A stretch of 64,000 nt of DNA from Burhinus oedicnemus (GCA_008921705.1 VFFE01007622.1:723930-787929), one strand, 5' to 3'; numbered from the stretch's first letter, positions 25,441 through 38,396 are shown. Notes: generated by a model from the letters alone, not told the origin. Program-made: numbers and translations.

Positions 25441-26696
25441 GTGCTGTGTGCAAGAAAATTCAGCAGAGACGTCGCCACAGAGTATATCATTGCTTATTAG
25501 CAGCTAAAAGGGGCCTCAGAAATGTTTCCCAGCGTGGCAGCTTTCTGCAGATCGGTGTCCTCCTGCGCAGGCAGGACCACGGTGGATTTCCCTGCTGGGC
25601 TTCCCAGCGCCTGGGGTGGTACCCGGGGCTGGCGTGGGATGTGGAGAGAAGAGGAAAACCCGCATCCCGTGGCCATGGCATACAAGTCGCTATGGCCACA
25701 CAGGGAGGCCCAGCATGCCTGCAGAGCATCCCTGTGCCCCCGCCACCCAGTCCCAACCCTGGACCTGGAGGGACAACCTCCATCCTGGTTCGCTTGAGGA
25801 GCACGCAGCCCATCCCATACTGAGTGTGCCGGGAGGTTGCCTTCCTCCACAGCACCAGCTGTGTAAGGGGCACTGAATTTAGACCACAAAATCCTTTTTT
25901 TTTTTTGCATAGGCCGGCAAACAGCCATCATCTGGGAACAATGAGAGCTGTCAGGACGGGGGAAGGGAGCCGGCCAAACTGCGAGCGCGAGCTCGAGAGC
26001 TGATGGAAAGAAAGGAAACACTCCTCGGGAAAATTTTGCCCTGAAAAAAACACAAACTTCATTAGTTGAAAATGAATGCTCAGTCTATTGAGATGTGCCC
26101 TGTGCCCAGAGAGCAGCGTAGCAGGGACAGGTGACCTATTTTCCTTGGAGAGGAGGGAGAGGTTGCTCTCTATCGATCCCACCCTTCCTCTATCAGTTTG
26201 TATATTAGCTTCTACAGCCTGTGGAGGAAGCAGCCAGTAATGGAGTGAATCATTCATAATGAATAAATCATCTGACTAATTTAGCTTGTTTTTCTGCTCA
26301 TGGCTCTTCCATGAACAGATCACCATTTCACCAAATTTATTCATTATTCAGATTTATCTTGCAGTTTTGGGGTCTTTTTTTTTTGTTTCTATTTTTCACT
26401 GCTGCAAGTTAGCAGAAAAAGCTATTAGCTCGCTTATGACTGGACAGATGAGTTGCATGAGGCTGTCCTTAGTCCCAGACTGGATGAGCTCAGCATTGCC
26501 CTTCCAGATATTTTCATCAAATTCTGTAAACTTCTAAAGCTAGCAGAGTCCAAAATTCAGTTTCTACAGACACACATGTCCTTCAGCGCAGAGCCTCCCA
26601 ACATCTCTGTAAGACAGACACCCACGGTGCCAGCACAACTGAAAGAAAAACGTAAGATTGTCAAGATTAGTGTGAGCAATTTTTGCTGCATGTGCG
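25441..26696. other. Non-coding, GC-rich patch without gene
   Basis: 25500-25870 is GC-rich and carries several overlapping open frames of about 85-174 codons on both strands. They exclude one another, lack recognisable domains and contain no splice logic I can defend. 26200-26350 is AT-rich with tcataatgaataaatcatc-type homeobox words and might be regulatory. No gene is recognised. Confidence 0.55.
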
Positions 26697-26870
26697 GATT
26701 TTAGAGCCAGAAGGAACCATTAGGTCATCCGGTCCCACCTCCAGTACGAGTCAGGCCATAAAATTTCATCCAGTCTCTCCTGTATTGAGCCTGGTGACTT
26801 GTATTTACCCAAAGCATATCTAAATCAATCTGTATCATATTCTGGCTAGCGACCATCTCAATGAGCAGCA
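26697..26870 (-). mobile_element. Relic of an ancient (pre-avian type) CR1 LINE, 3' end
   Basis: The plus strand starts with ttagagccagaaggaacca, then cattaggtcatccggtccca and, further on, tctcctgtattgagcctgg. This is the pattern of the 3' end of older CR1 families best known from turtles and crocodilians, reverse-complemented. It is far more diverged than the CR1 at 4395-5322 and has no readable ORF2. The right boundary is vague, and the assignment is from remembered family pattern. Confidence 0.5.
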
Positions 26871-29800
26871 TATGTGGGGTGGTGTCACCTGGAGGATTGC
26901 TTGGCTTTAGCTCTTGCTAAAACGATGGTAAAAACAGCGGAGAAAGCTGTGGTGCTGGACGCAGATGAGGTCTGTAGGATTCAGACCCCATGATCAGCGA
27001 CGAACAGGATTTGGGAAGAGTGGTGTGTGCTGCGGCAGCTGCCTGCTGACACGGATGGACGGCGCAGAAGGGGAGGGAACCATGGGGCTGAGGGTTTTGG
27101 TGGGACCGGGGAGGTCGTCTTCTCTCTCTGGAGGTGCCTCTTTCCCCGGCAGAGCAAACCAGTGGAGCAAAACCCTGGTGGCTTCAGGCCTCAGTACCTG
27201 CCCATATTTCTTTCAACTTGTATGTATATGTTTATGTTTCTTTTGCTTGCTCTACTTGAGAGTGCTGCACCCTTTCATGAAGATTTGACGTACACAAAAG
27301 AACAAGCCAGGAAACAAACCGGCGGCCAACGCCTCCCAAACTAAAGCACCACCTGCAGCACAAAAATACCAGGCAACTCCCACGCACGTCTTCCCCCACC
27401 CACCACATCAATGGAGAGGCTCGGTGGCAGAGCACGGTGCTCTGTCCGTTAGCAAGCCCCAACACTCAGGCATCAGGCAGAGAAAATTCCCGACTCCATA
27501 GAAAATAGGGAAAAGCTCCCGTCCTTGCACCGCAGCAGCTCCAGCTCAAGGGCTTCCCAAGCAGCCTCTGCAAAGAGGACTGAGAAGAGAAACAGTATCC
27601 TGCCGTGCCAGATCTCAAGCTAAGCAGTATTGATGAGTCAAATTTTACATGCAAGCTAATTGCAAGCTGATGCAAGCTGCAACAGAGTGGTGCAACGCTT
27701 CCCTGCGTGACGAGCTGCCCACGATGCGCGCGCCCTCCTGCACCACCACCGCTCGCTCAACAAGTGCCACCCTCCTACAAGCTCTCTGTTTCCTCCTCAA
27801 TCTGGGCTCAGAATGTAATTGCTGTGAGAAATGGCTGCAAGGTTCAAACTGGTCAGAGGCTGGGCTCCTCCTGCCAAGTTCTGAGGAACTGGCCCATGGC
27901 CAGGTAATACTCAAAAGTAGACCCGATCCTTCCTTCTCTCTCCTTAAACTGCCAACAAATTAAATGTCCAGTGTACTCACTTGACCAAGAGGTTTCATAC
28001 TGTTACAGCAAGGCTATCCAGTCTTCTGGGGAGCACCCTTCTTCCAAGCCCTCATCCTAGTCCGTAATTTAGGGTTGCAAGCCAACTGCTGACATTTCCT
28101 ATCTGAGTGTAAATCAGGGCTCAAAGATGCAACTTAGATGGAAGCAAAAGTGGATGTAGCTCAAAAGAAAGACAGAACTGGAGATTAAAAGCTGCTCTAA
28201 TTTATGCTACTAATCGCAGCAGCATCTTAGGTGAGGTAATGGAAACCATGTGTAGCTGTGCCACCTACGGTGTGATCAGCCACCACTGCCACAGCTGCAG
28301 AACAGATTTACCTCTGTGCACCTGAAGCTGCAAATGGGGATATTTTGGAATACTGGCATGCCATTTGTCCTGGGCTGAAATGAGAGGGCTTTTTCCCCAA
28401 ATTATACCCTAGCCTGAAGCAAAAAAGAGACTTCTTATTCCAAGAGATCCTATGTATGTGTATATATACACCTATATATGCAGTGAATCCCAGATAACTC
28501 TTCAACTCTTTAGTTAGACCTTTTCTTAATTTCCAACTGCCTTATGTAGACAAGCCCTGAGAGTAAACCCAACAAATTTCAGAGGTCAAACCCCATTCCT
28601 GACTCAGTCTTTTCTTATTTCATTTGACCAATCAGTTCACCTGGTTGCTCCTCTGCTCCTCCGGTTTCAATCACTTGCAACGTGCTATTTAACCATCCTT
28701 TATCTTTTCCTATGTAAATGCTGTTATGTTGGTTGGTTTTTTCCTAACAAATTCATGCGCTTGTTTACTTGTTTTCCCCATTCCAGCTTAACTTTTTCCT
28801 CCTTTGCTTCTGGGAACCATCCCGTTATGGCAGGATAAATGACAAACACAGTGCACAGGACCAGATGTGTGCCTTCAACACTAAGGGGATGGATGGGTAT
28901 ATGAACAAGCCACCATTGCAGCACAGCAACAAGCCACCGGAATAGCCCAGCTACATGCTCCTGTTCCTTAATACGTACTAGGTTGCTGAAAGCGGCTTAG
29001 CCTCCGAAGAAAAGAGTAGATTTAAGATGAGTACAGGGCTCCACATGACTTATGACTTGCTTCTCTGTCTATTTTCTCAGAACACCAACAGGAAACAAAA
29101 GGGAGGGGAAAATCCGGAAGATTCTGCATTAAAATATATTTTTTAAGATTTTTTTCATCCCACTTTGATTTTTAATTTTTTATTTTGGAGGAAGCAGCTG
29201 AAAATTGCTATACAACTGTTTAGCCATGTCTAATTTGGTAGTGCATTAGAAAGACTTGCAGCCTAATACTCTTGAGTCTATTGTAAATACTCAAACATTC
29301 CAGTCAACCAGACTGATAAAAACAATTTAACGGGGCTATTGACAAGAGTGATCTCAGATTTGGTAAAAGTCATGTCTATGTTCACGCACGCAAAGCAGCA
29401 CATTTTCACTTACCAGTATGATTGACTGGTAAAAAATCTTAATGCAAAATAAAGCTACTGACACTGAGAGTGTTAGACTGTTCTTGGCTGGGTCTTGTAG
29501 GCTCAAAGAGCATCTAAAAAGTCTGAAGACATTTTTGAAGTGCTCTCAGAAGTTTTTCTTATGACATAATTGAAAAAAGGGTCAGTCATGGTTACAAAAT
29601 GAATGCTTCAAAGCATCTTTGGCAGTTTTGCAAGATAAAAATAAGCTCAGATTTTAGGGTGCTTTAGGGTGGAAATGAAGTGCTGTGTTATTTGGGTTAT
29701 GCTGGAAATTAATGAAAGCCAAAGAAATACTTAAGACTGCAGTAGCTTTTTAAAAGTTATATTGAAATGTTTAAGGTCAGGTTAGTAGCAAGATCTGAGA

Positions 29801-31100
29801 CATTTGAGGGCACGGGGACTGTCAGCATTTTCTCTGATCTGTTCATAATACTTCCTGTATTTTTCCCCTTTTTATACCCTTTTGGTGATGTAGAGAGAAC
29901 TCTTGTCCTGTGTTGTATAGATGGAAGTTTCTGGTAATGTTTCCGTTGGTGTAGGTGACGTGAAATTATCAGAGCAAAAGATCATGAATTAGTGAGCTTT
30001 ATGCAAAGAATAGAAAATTTCAGAAAATAATTGCACAAAGACTAATTCACAAGCACTTCTCCCAAGACTGAGCTGCCTATATGTTCAGTTAAACTGTAAG
30101 TCACGGGGTTCCTTACAATACACCGTTCTTGCAAAAACTCATTACTAGCACAGCTCTGGCATCAACTTTCTTAGCTAACTTAGAGTCATTCAATGTATAG
30201 CTCATTATCCCTGGAAGCCATTCCTGCCGCTGTTTTAATTAGATGTATTTAGAGCAAGTCTAGCTGATACTGACCTGGACACTGCTGTTGGAACTGAGCA
30301 GTTGTCTGTACTGGGTTTCTAACTTCCACACTACTGTGAAAACTTTATCAAGATGCCCAGAGTTACACACCTACAGAAGAAAATGAAATTATCCAGTTTA
30401 GCATTAACATAAATTTAGGATGTCCTGGATATTCGGTATTCTATACCAACCAGATATCTATCTTAAAGCTGGCTGTAATACAAAAAAGTCAGAGAATTGC
30501 TTTTTGAGTTCAGAGAGAGGACAGATTTCATTACAAATGTCAAGAATCAACTTATGGTTTTGCAACTTGGTTAGCATGGATAAATTCAAGGTTTGAACTA
30601 TAATGTACTTTAATGGGTATAAACTGTCTGAAAACAAACTCCAAGTGTGGTCAATGATACTACGAAAAATTCCTGGTGGCCAAAGTCATCTGGTGGCTTG
30701 GGTCACCTCCACCCTCACTTTCACTAGTAGGCATTTCACAAGCTGTTCTTCTGTTCATTTGCATCCATAAATCATTATGATTCACCATCACGATGGTGAA
30801 TGGTGGCATGAAAAAAGTCATAGCTATGTACTAATTGTTAGTTTGTTGTTTGGTACCTGGTCTCGCTATGGGGGACAAAGATGACACTGTGTTTGTGAAA
30901 TGGTCTAGAAATTTTTGCATTTCTTTCAGCCTCTCCATCTTAAACAGATTTTGTTCAAGCTCTACTATAAAAACATTGTTTTTATCAATATAAGTGCTGC
31001 TAGATAGTAGATAACAAAGATGCATTGGATCCTTAGTATTTCAGACATGACACCATAAGCAATTTATGCATTACAGAAATTATTAAATGTATCTAATGTC
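26871..31100. other. Non-coding DNA, no gene recognised
   Basis: Contains only short frames, several overlapping on both strands in the GC-richer part (26960-27960). A perfect 10 bp-arm hairpin lies at 30780-30801. No transposon, RNA gene or CpG island is recognised. Confidence 0.6.
30780..30801. repeat. Tight hairpin, 10 bp arms, 2-base loop
   Basis: attcaccatc (30780-30789) and its exact reverse complement gatggtgaat (30792-30801) are separated by ac only. Could extrude as a cruciform or be the relic of a palindromic element; no flanking repeat is identified. Confidence 0.7.
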
Positions 31101-31189
31101 CTCTTGCTTATCTTGCCCTGTGCTTGTCTTTATTCTCATGTGTCCCACTGAAGGTTTTCAGCTAGTGTGACTCAAGTCCCATACACCTT

Positions 31190-32700
31190 TTGTCTCTCCA
31201 AATCAGACAGTCAGTACCAGATGGATTCCCACGGGACCTCCTGAGAGCTGACACACTCGTTTCTCCCAGGTCAGCAAACATTCACGGAGATCTCCTGCAC
31301 CCACAGCTCCTACCTCTGCCAGTGACCAAGGCAGACTGGATGTCATTGAAGAAGGTGATTCTCCTGTGTCGCCATGCCCTACCAGATATAAACCACGTGC
31401 AATGGCAGCACAACAAGCAGCCCTTAGCCAGACATCACTCACATAACTAACTACAGTCCCACTTCAGTCATTACCTCTTTACATGAGGTCATATGAGATC
31501 AGTTAATGTGCCTGAGGTTTTCTTAAGGAGAGCTCTTTCTAGTGCTGAGACTTCTACTTATTCTGAATACTTTTTATCCCAGCATGATTTCTTGGTAGCT
31601 TCGTATTTGAGGTGGCTACTGCTTTTGCAAAGGTGAAGATGGTATTCTCAGCTGATTCTAACCAAAATAGTTCAATAGCAGATATGAAGCATTCATCTGG
31701 CTTTACTTTGCCTCCGGCCATAGTGCTTTATGACGGTTTAACTGCAACCCCAAAGATCCCACCATAGGTTTCCTCTCCTTCCTTTTGTGAAGCACATCTT
31801 GAGGCAAGTGAATAGGCTTAGGCAGTGACTGGACACCTTCTCCGTTGTGGCCCATTAATACAGATCAGTACTATTTCTTCTTTAATCTGCTTTATCTTCC
31901 AGCAAGCAAATGTAGTCTCCAAAACAGTAAAAAAATTAGCATTGTCCCATTTACTCATTTCGCCATGACATATTGGCTTTGGGCAAACCTTTGATTTGCC
32001 CTTAGGTTCTGGGTCTGGTAATGGGTTCAGTTCTGGGAACAGGCTTTCTCTGTTGTCACCTTACTCTTCATCCTTTATAGTTGTTTTCACCGCCTGTAAA
32101 TTTTGAAGACTTAAAGTCTTTTTTTCCAGTTGACACAGGTGTTTTCTTATGCCTTTCTCTGCTAATTGTTTTACAGAATCATATGACCTATTCTAGTATC
32201 CACTTCGATATCTCTCAAGAAATTGTCTTAGTCAATGAAAATAGTGTCCTTAGTTAGGCCATCCAGTTTGGAAGACATTAGTGACATTGGAACAGGGTGT
32301 TTCTGACTGATTACATTAGTTAGATCAATTTGAAAGCAAAAGCAATATGAAACCAAATTCTGTGCTGGTGAGACGGAACCGAGGAGTGGGAGAGCATCTA
32401 CATTTGCCTGATAACGTTTCCATTGCTGGGCATGCTGACACACTCTGCTGCATGTACCTCACACCAGCAGTGGCTCTGGTCTGTAAAGAAACAGCTGTGA
32501 TGGCTTTAGAGATGCTTAATTGATGAAGTACTTTGGGGAATCTATCATCACATAGAAAGAGTCTGGTAATAGCTCTTCCTTCAACTTGTTAGCTGCAAAT
32601 GAACCAGTTGTTTTGTTCTTCTTTTCCACTGGCATTACAAGATCAGATATACCATACTTGGGCTGTCACCTTCCCCAGTGTATTATTTTGGATTTCTCAA
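31190..32700 (-). pseudogene. Putative decayed coding sequence of unknown family
   Basis: Read on the minus strand, 32640-32215 holds one frame with only three stops in about 140 codons; at least double that would be expected by chance. Near 32190 reading continues in another frame for more than 100 codons with a single TAA, ending near 31860. The conceptual peptides look like real protein: MPVEKKNKTTGSFAANKL at the start, KLDGLTKDTIFID before the frame change, then a charged helical run DSVKQLAEKGIRKHLCQLEK and a proline-rich ELNPLPDPEPKGKSK. Less clear protein-like stretches continue to about 31200. No intron-like gaps are obvious, so a retrocopy or other retro-sequence is possible. I do not recognise the parent. 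Stops and frameshifts make it non-functional. A chance low-stop region remains a serious alternative. Confidence 0.35.
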
Positions 32701-33905
32701 TAATACTGTAATGCTTTTTGATGCTGCTGTCATTTTGCTAGATACACAGGCTCCTCCCTCCATCTCATCCCACGCACACCCTCTCTTTCTGTACTCTTAT
32801 TGTGTCTCTATGTCTCTTCATGCCAGAGAAAGCCAGCCCACGAAACGCAGTAATGCCGTGGTCTCCACATTATCTCTTCAAATATGCTTCAGCCGTGGTC
32901 ACCTCTTTAAACATTAATTTTAGCCAAGCTTTGTCCTAATTTTAATAAACATGAACTACTTTGTTCCAAAACAGCTCATCTTCCTGATTTGTAAACTGTT
33001 CTGAGTGGCATCAAGTTTGTCCAAACAACCAGTTCTATATTATCCTATTCTCCCTGCTCAATATATAGTGTTAGCCAACAGCTTTCCTCTGAACACATGT
33101 TTTGGGGATTTAGGTCTGTATTGCCCAGCACGCATCTCCAGGATGAACTCCACCGCAGCTCACAGCCCAGCCATCCCCTGAACTCACGCTCCGCCCAGCC
33201 CTGCGTGGGAAGTGTTGGAGATCACCTCCTGCTGGCATCAGGGGATGGTTCACCAGGAGGAGATAGAGACCGTCTTCCCCATGTCACCAATCAGTGCATA
33301 CAATATAGCTGAGTCTCTTCATACAGCCTAAGGATGTGCAAAGAGAGGACCGAGCTCAGCAGTCCTTGCCTTCCCAACTGGGAGGTGGCTCTTCTCCACC
33401 TGCCCGTCTCCTCGTTCACGACACCCATGGCTGGACAAGCTCAGCAGCAGCTCAGCTGGTGGTCACTTCTCAGTCGGTCACAGCACTAGGAGCAACAGCA
33501 CAGGTCTGGAGCACAGTGCCCAAACTGCCCAGAGGGTCTGGGGAGTAGAAGCCAGAGTGTCCTGCACCCTTGTACCGCTTTCCCATGCCAAATGCAACAA
33601 GCCAGAACAATCTTGGTGACAAAACATCTGCTGTGACTGCATCCATGTAAATTAGGCTAAAAACACATTTTTCAGATCACTCAATACCCAGGGAAGTGAA
33701 AAAAGGAATTCAGGTGCTTTTTTACTGTAAATATACCTAGAAGATAAAAGCCAGGCATCGGCTGTTTAACAAGGGCAGAAGCATTATTGTACCAGGGAGG
33801 CTCACGAGTGGTTACAAATTCTCAAACAACCTGGCGTGGTTCATTTTGAAGACTGAAAGCTCCTCTATCCAGAGATCACTCTTCTGCCTTCTCTAAGAGG
33901 ATTTC

Positions 33906-33920
33906 AAAAAAAAAAAAAAA
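33906..33920. repeat. Poly-A tract, 15 A
   Basis: Pure adenine run followed by gaagaaaaaa; simple low-complexity sequence. Confidence 0.9.
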
Positions 33921-34770
33921 GAAGAAAAAAACCTTGCCAAAAGCAGCTGTCGGCTAATGTAACACACAGCATCGCTGCAAGAAGGGATCCATGAGCCCTG
34001 GCAGAGCCGCAGTCCTTGTCAGTGCCCATGAATGAAACTGTCCCGGGGAATCTGCAGAGCAAGGCTGTGTATTTAGGACGCTCAAAAGAGAGTCAAAACA
34101 AAACCGAGTGGAGCAGGAAAAGCAACGCAGACATGTCAAAGGGCTGCCCACATGGCTCAACCAGAGGCCGACCTAAAGCCACCGCCACACAATTGCTTGT
34201 GAAGCTTACAAAAGAGCCAGATGCTCCTGTCAAAATTATACCTTCCACAAATCAACATGGGAAACCTGCCACCATCCAGCCTAAAAGGGGGGGGAATTGA
34301 TACCATTTTCTTGACTAAAATAATATCTTTTCAGTGAATTAGCTGAAGAAAGAACAAGAGCTGTTTGCTTTGGACAAGTATATTTCCAAGCATGTCATCC
34401 CCACAAAAGATCTTTCTTTTGCTCTACTTTCATGCGACCCTGAAAGCAAATATCTGCTGGATATGATCAGGCTGGCTCCACATCTCCAAACAAGGCAAGG
34501 GAGCTGGTGGCAAGTGGGATTCTTCCGTTGCTCTGAGCTAATAGAAATTAGGAAGAAAAATGCAGTTCTTGTCTTGGCTGGCTTTGAAGCGTACTTAACT
34601 TTTCATTCACAACATGCTGCATATACCCACAAAGCTCAACAAGGCACTGAATATCCTTGGCCTGTTTCAGAGACAAGAGGAAAACGCGTTGCCCGAGGTC
34701 TCACCCCACGTCACAGCAACAGGGGTACGGGCGGTGAACCTGAATCTCAACCGCAGGACCGCATCGCCCC

Positions 34771-34790
34771 AGTCCTTTCCAGTCCTTTCC
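34771..34790. repeat. Tandem duplication, 10 bp x 2
   Basis: agtcctttcc occurs twice in direct succession with no mismatch. Confidence 0.9.
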
Positions 34791-36980
34791 ATGGCGTTTT
34801 AAACATCGATCAAGATTTAAGTTAGTAGAGGGCGTGCCTGGATCAGCTCGTAGTCTCACAGCTTGTCCCAGTCCTCAGATTAATTGTGCTAATTAGCTAC
34901 TCCACAGGCAAACATATATTGACTCTTTCTTCATCTCAGACGTGGGGCCAAGCATGACTCAGAACAACATATCAGCTGTGACTTCCTCCCAAAATTCGCC
35001 ACCCATCTAAATTGCAAGCATTGCAGCTCAACTCCCAGCTCATAACACAGGGAAACGAACCCACTTAGTGTTACGGAGTGGCTTTCTTCTCCTTTTCTCT
35101 AATTTCAGAAGAGGGCCATCTTAATAAAGAGCATGAAATCCCATACATTACAGCATGCAGAACTGCATTTCTGCAGCCATGTTGAGTCTGTTCAAGTCTC
35201 CGTACGAGAACAGGAGGAGGCATTGCCTACCCTTCCACGGTGTAAATCAGCCTCGTCTTCTTAGAGACAGGAAAGTCAAATAAGCTTAAAACTGGCCTAG
35301 GAAAATTATTGGGACAAAAGATTTCAAATACGACACTCTGACTTGTTCCCTCTAATTCACAGCATAGGAAAGGGGATTTTGGCACAACCTCATCTCAACT
35401 CTCTTTTAAATTTTTAATGATTTTTCAAGATGAAAATGTTTAGTGTGGGAAAACTTAGCAGTCAATAAGTACAATATCTCCCACATAGTGTGTGCTTTGT
35501 GCATGTATTAACTATAGATCAGATGGTATGGGCAGTGCACCTACTTCATCTCTGTTAATGAAGTGCATACAGTTTAACAGATAACTAATGACAGAGTCAT
35601 TTTCCTAACTTCGCTACGTGCTCTAACAATTCCTGTCACTCAGTCATGTTTATAACCTCCTGTGCTCCTGCAAGGCTGCACCTTGCCTTCCAGTAGCTTT
35701 TGCACTTGCCAGAACCTCCGTTAGTTCTCCAAATGGGAATGAGGCATGAACTGCCAAGTCCAGAAACAACTACATGAAATGTTAGTTGTCTATCTTGACA
35801 CAATTATAAATGTTTGAAGAAACAACGAGAGTTTGATGATAGACTTAGATCACATAAAGAATTCTAAAAACATGAAAGAGCAGAATAAATCGTTTATGTC
35901 ACTTCACCATTGCTATTAATGTATAGCTTACATTGGGCTTATTTGTATTCATGCTATAACGTTTAATTGTGATGGCAATAGAGAATCTCATATTTTAGAA
36001 GCTAAATAAATACTAAAATTTGAACTTCAGTAGAAATGTATTTGAGCTGTCAAATTTGACCTCAAACGGTCATTATGTTGCAAATTATCAGCACCTGAAA
36101 AAAATTAGCTCCTAAATTTAGATTGAAATTTAGGGGGGAGATCTCATATCTTTCCATTCAATATCTCTGAAGTAGTAACCTTCTAATAATTTCAGAGACT
36201 ATCACTGCAGCTTTTGTGGACTGAAATTGCCCGCTCTTAGTTGATCATTTAATTTTTGTAAGTTTTTATTTTTAAAAGACCAGTGGAGAAGTAGACTTGG
36301 AAAGATAATGTTGCAGTGAAAACAGTGTATGGGTATTTGTCAGAACAAAAAGATTCCCTTCAAGCTTCATATGTGTTGGGAAGGATGTCTGTTAATTAAA
36401 AACAAATCCAGAAAATTACAGCTGAACTGAAGAGAGTCTTGCAAATGCTTTTCATTTCAAAATCTGTTGATAATTACAACACAACTGCAGTTCAGTTAAT
36501 CTTGTAAGGGAAGGACAGACAAACAATATAACCGTTGGATGGTGAATAGATAGGTAGATAGACACTTAAAAATGAGAAAGTTATTCCCAGCAGAGGTAAA
36601 CAGGAGCGGATTAGAATTGAAATATTTCAGCAGAAGCTAAGCATGTCCCTGCCAAATGCATTTTTCTAATATTAACTCTGTACTGCCCAAACATAGCCTG
36701 TCAAATCCCACACAATTTATTTGCTGGAATAAGGTCTTCAAAACAACTTGCACAAGATAGATGTAAAGTGTGTGGGCAAAAGCGTATCACCACATCAGTT
36801 TGACTTTTACCCATAGTTCCCATCCATGCTGCTTCTGTCTTATTTAGTAATTGGAAATTTTTTCTATAGAAAAATCACATCACCTCGTGATTTCCCCCCG
36901 CACACAGTGCAAAGAGAGGATGTTGTAGATAGTTTTTCATTTCTCTTTGCCTGCTCAGTCCTTTTTTCCATCTGCTGTAG

Positions 36981-37038
36981 CAGTGTGTGTGTGCCTGCGC
37001 ACATGCGTGTTCGCGTGCGCGGCGGTGCGTGTGCGGCG
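36981..37038. repeat. Alternating purine-pyrimidine GT/GC tract
   Basis: A run built from gtgtgtgtg, gcgcacatgcgtg, gcgtgcgcgg and gcgtgtgcgg gives near-continuous purine-pyrimidine alternation with many CpG steps, the sequence type that most readily adopts left-handed Z-DNA. It opens a GC-richer patch continuing to about 37130. Confidence 0.7.
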
Positions 37039-37139
37039 TAAGGAGAAGTCCCGAGGCCAGCTGGGAAAGGAGCCGGTGGCAGGAGCAGCAGCGGTACCAC
37101 TGCCCGCTTTCCCGAGCGTGGCACTGCCCTCCTCTGCCG

Positions 37140-37440
37140 CTCCCACAGGGGTTAGTTACCTACGTCCCACACAGAAATGCAAGTTTCTGCACACTCATAG
37201 ACTGCTTGGCACGTTCTGTATTAACTCAGCGTTTTATTGATCATTTGGGAGCCGAATGAATGCTAATCATTAAGTTTTATAGGAATGTTTCTATTACGTG
37301 AAGCCTTACAGCACATGTGCTGAGTTAAGGGATGTTGCCTATGTAAATGAAAGATAATTCCACATTAAAAAGGCATTTTCTGGAGCATCTTTATTCAGTT
37401 ACATTTCAGCCGATCTAAAGGGCTCCTATCAGCACTAACG
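37140..37440. promoter_or_regulatory. Candidate regulatory segment downstream of GC patch
   Basis: Non-repetitive sequence with a perfect 14 bp palindrome cagcacatgtgctg (37309-37322) centred on an E-box (CACATGTG), an HOX/CDX-type gttttattgatc and a homeodomain word ctaatcattaag. Suggestive of a conserved element, by motif only. Confidence 0.25.
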
Positions 37441-38039
37441 CGGAGGGGTAAGGCTTAGGAATGTCAGTGTAGATAATAGTTTGTTAGGCCAGGATACTAT
37501 TTCTCTGCCATGGATTTCAGGAATACTTACTGTACATACTGGTTCTGGCATTTGAAACTCCAGGCTTAGTTGGGGGATGGGGAGAGACGGAGGAAAAAAA
37601 GCATTTAATATGAACAAAACATTTTTTGTGAAAGGCAGATTCCTTTTTGTTTCCATGTGCCATACAGTCAGCATTTTTTGAGTCTTTACTGATGCTCTCA
37701 CACAAGCAAAGTGACTCTTGAAAATGCACCATTACAACTTAATATATCCAGTATGTAATTTGTACTTAACAGAAAGATATTTAGGACCATTTGCCTCAGC
37801 CATAAGACTTTCAGCTGCACAGTGGGAGGTAGTGCTTCAATGAAACCTTTGTTTTTAATCTTCTGATACAGTCACTAAGGCAGTTGGCTGGCTTTAAAAT
37901 TACATCAGTCTTCTTTTTAATCTAGGGTTTGCAAGCAGTAGTTAGTTTGGGGCACCCACCAAAGCATGGCATTTCACAGGCAGAACTGCCACCCTTTTTT
38001 CCTCGGTTGTGTAGGACGCACCGAAATCGGTGTCTAAAA
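37441..38039. other. Non-coding, nothing recognised
   Basis: Short overlapping frames; no repeat, RNA gene or gene structure seen. Confidence 0.6.
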
Positions 38040-38290
38040 AAGAAGAAGGAAAAAGAAGCAGAAAGTTGCCCGGTGAGCAGGCATATTCCCGGAGACGCCG
38101 TCCCAGCCGGCGCGTACAGTGCAGCGCAGTTCGGTCACGTTTACTTTGCTTCCTCCTCTTCCTAAAATTAGATTACGATTCCCCGAGTGAGCACAATGAT
38201 GCCGAAGCCGGACAAGCCCGGGCCTGAATCACTTCAAAGCAGCCCCCTGTTTTCACCGAACGTCACCCGTCTGCCGCAGCCCTGCAGAAA
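38040..38290. promoter_or_regulatory. Small CpG-rich patch
   Basis: CpG density is raised between about 38085 and 38225 (cggagacgccgtccc, ccggcgcgtacag) against CpG-poor flanks. It is too short for a confident CpG island, and no exon is recognisable. It could be a weak promoter or enhancer core for the motif-rich DNA that follows. Confidence 0.35.
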
Positions 38291-38379
38291 GCGCATTGCT
38301 CTGCATAGCAAGTTGGGTGGCAGCGGGTCCATAATATAAGACTGTTGCCTAGCGTTCCCCTAAGCTCTGCCCTCCCCTG

Positions 38380-38396
38380 AAAAAAAAAAAAAAAAA
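38380..38396. repeat. Poly-A tract, 17 A
   Basis: Pure adenine run after cctcccctg; no retrosequence body upstream. Confidence 0.9.

Larger units (their letters stand above)
32701..36825. other. Non-coding DNA, no gene recognised
   Basis: Frames of up to about 150 codons (34370-34825) match nothing I know and lack splice support. Contains a poly-A tract (33906-33920), a short tandem repeat (34771-34790) and a small GATA-type tract near 36545-36562. AT-rich parts at 35800-36500 are featureless to me. Confidence 0.6.

Noticed and set aside
25497..26021. 174-codon minus-strand open frame with overlapping plus-strand frames
   Set aside because: Mutually exclusive frames in GC-rich sequence without domain or splice support.
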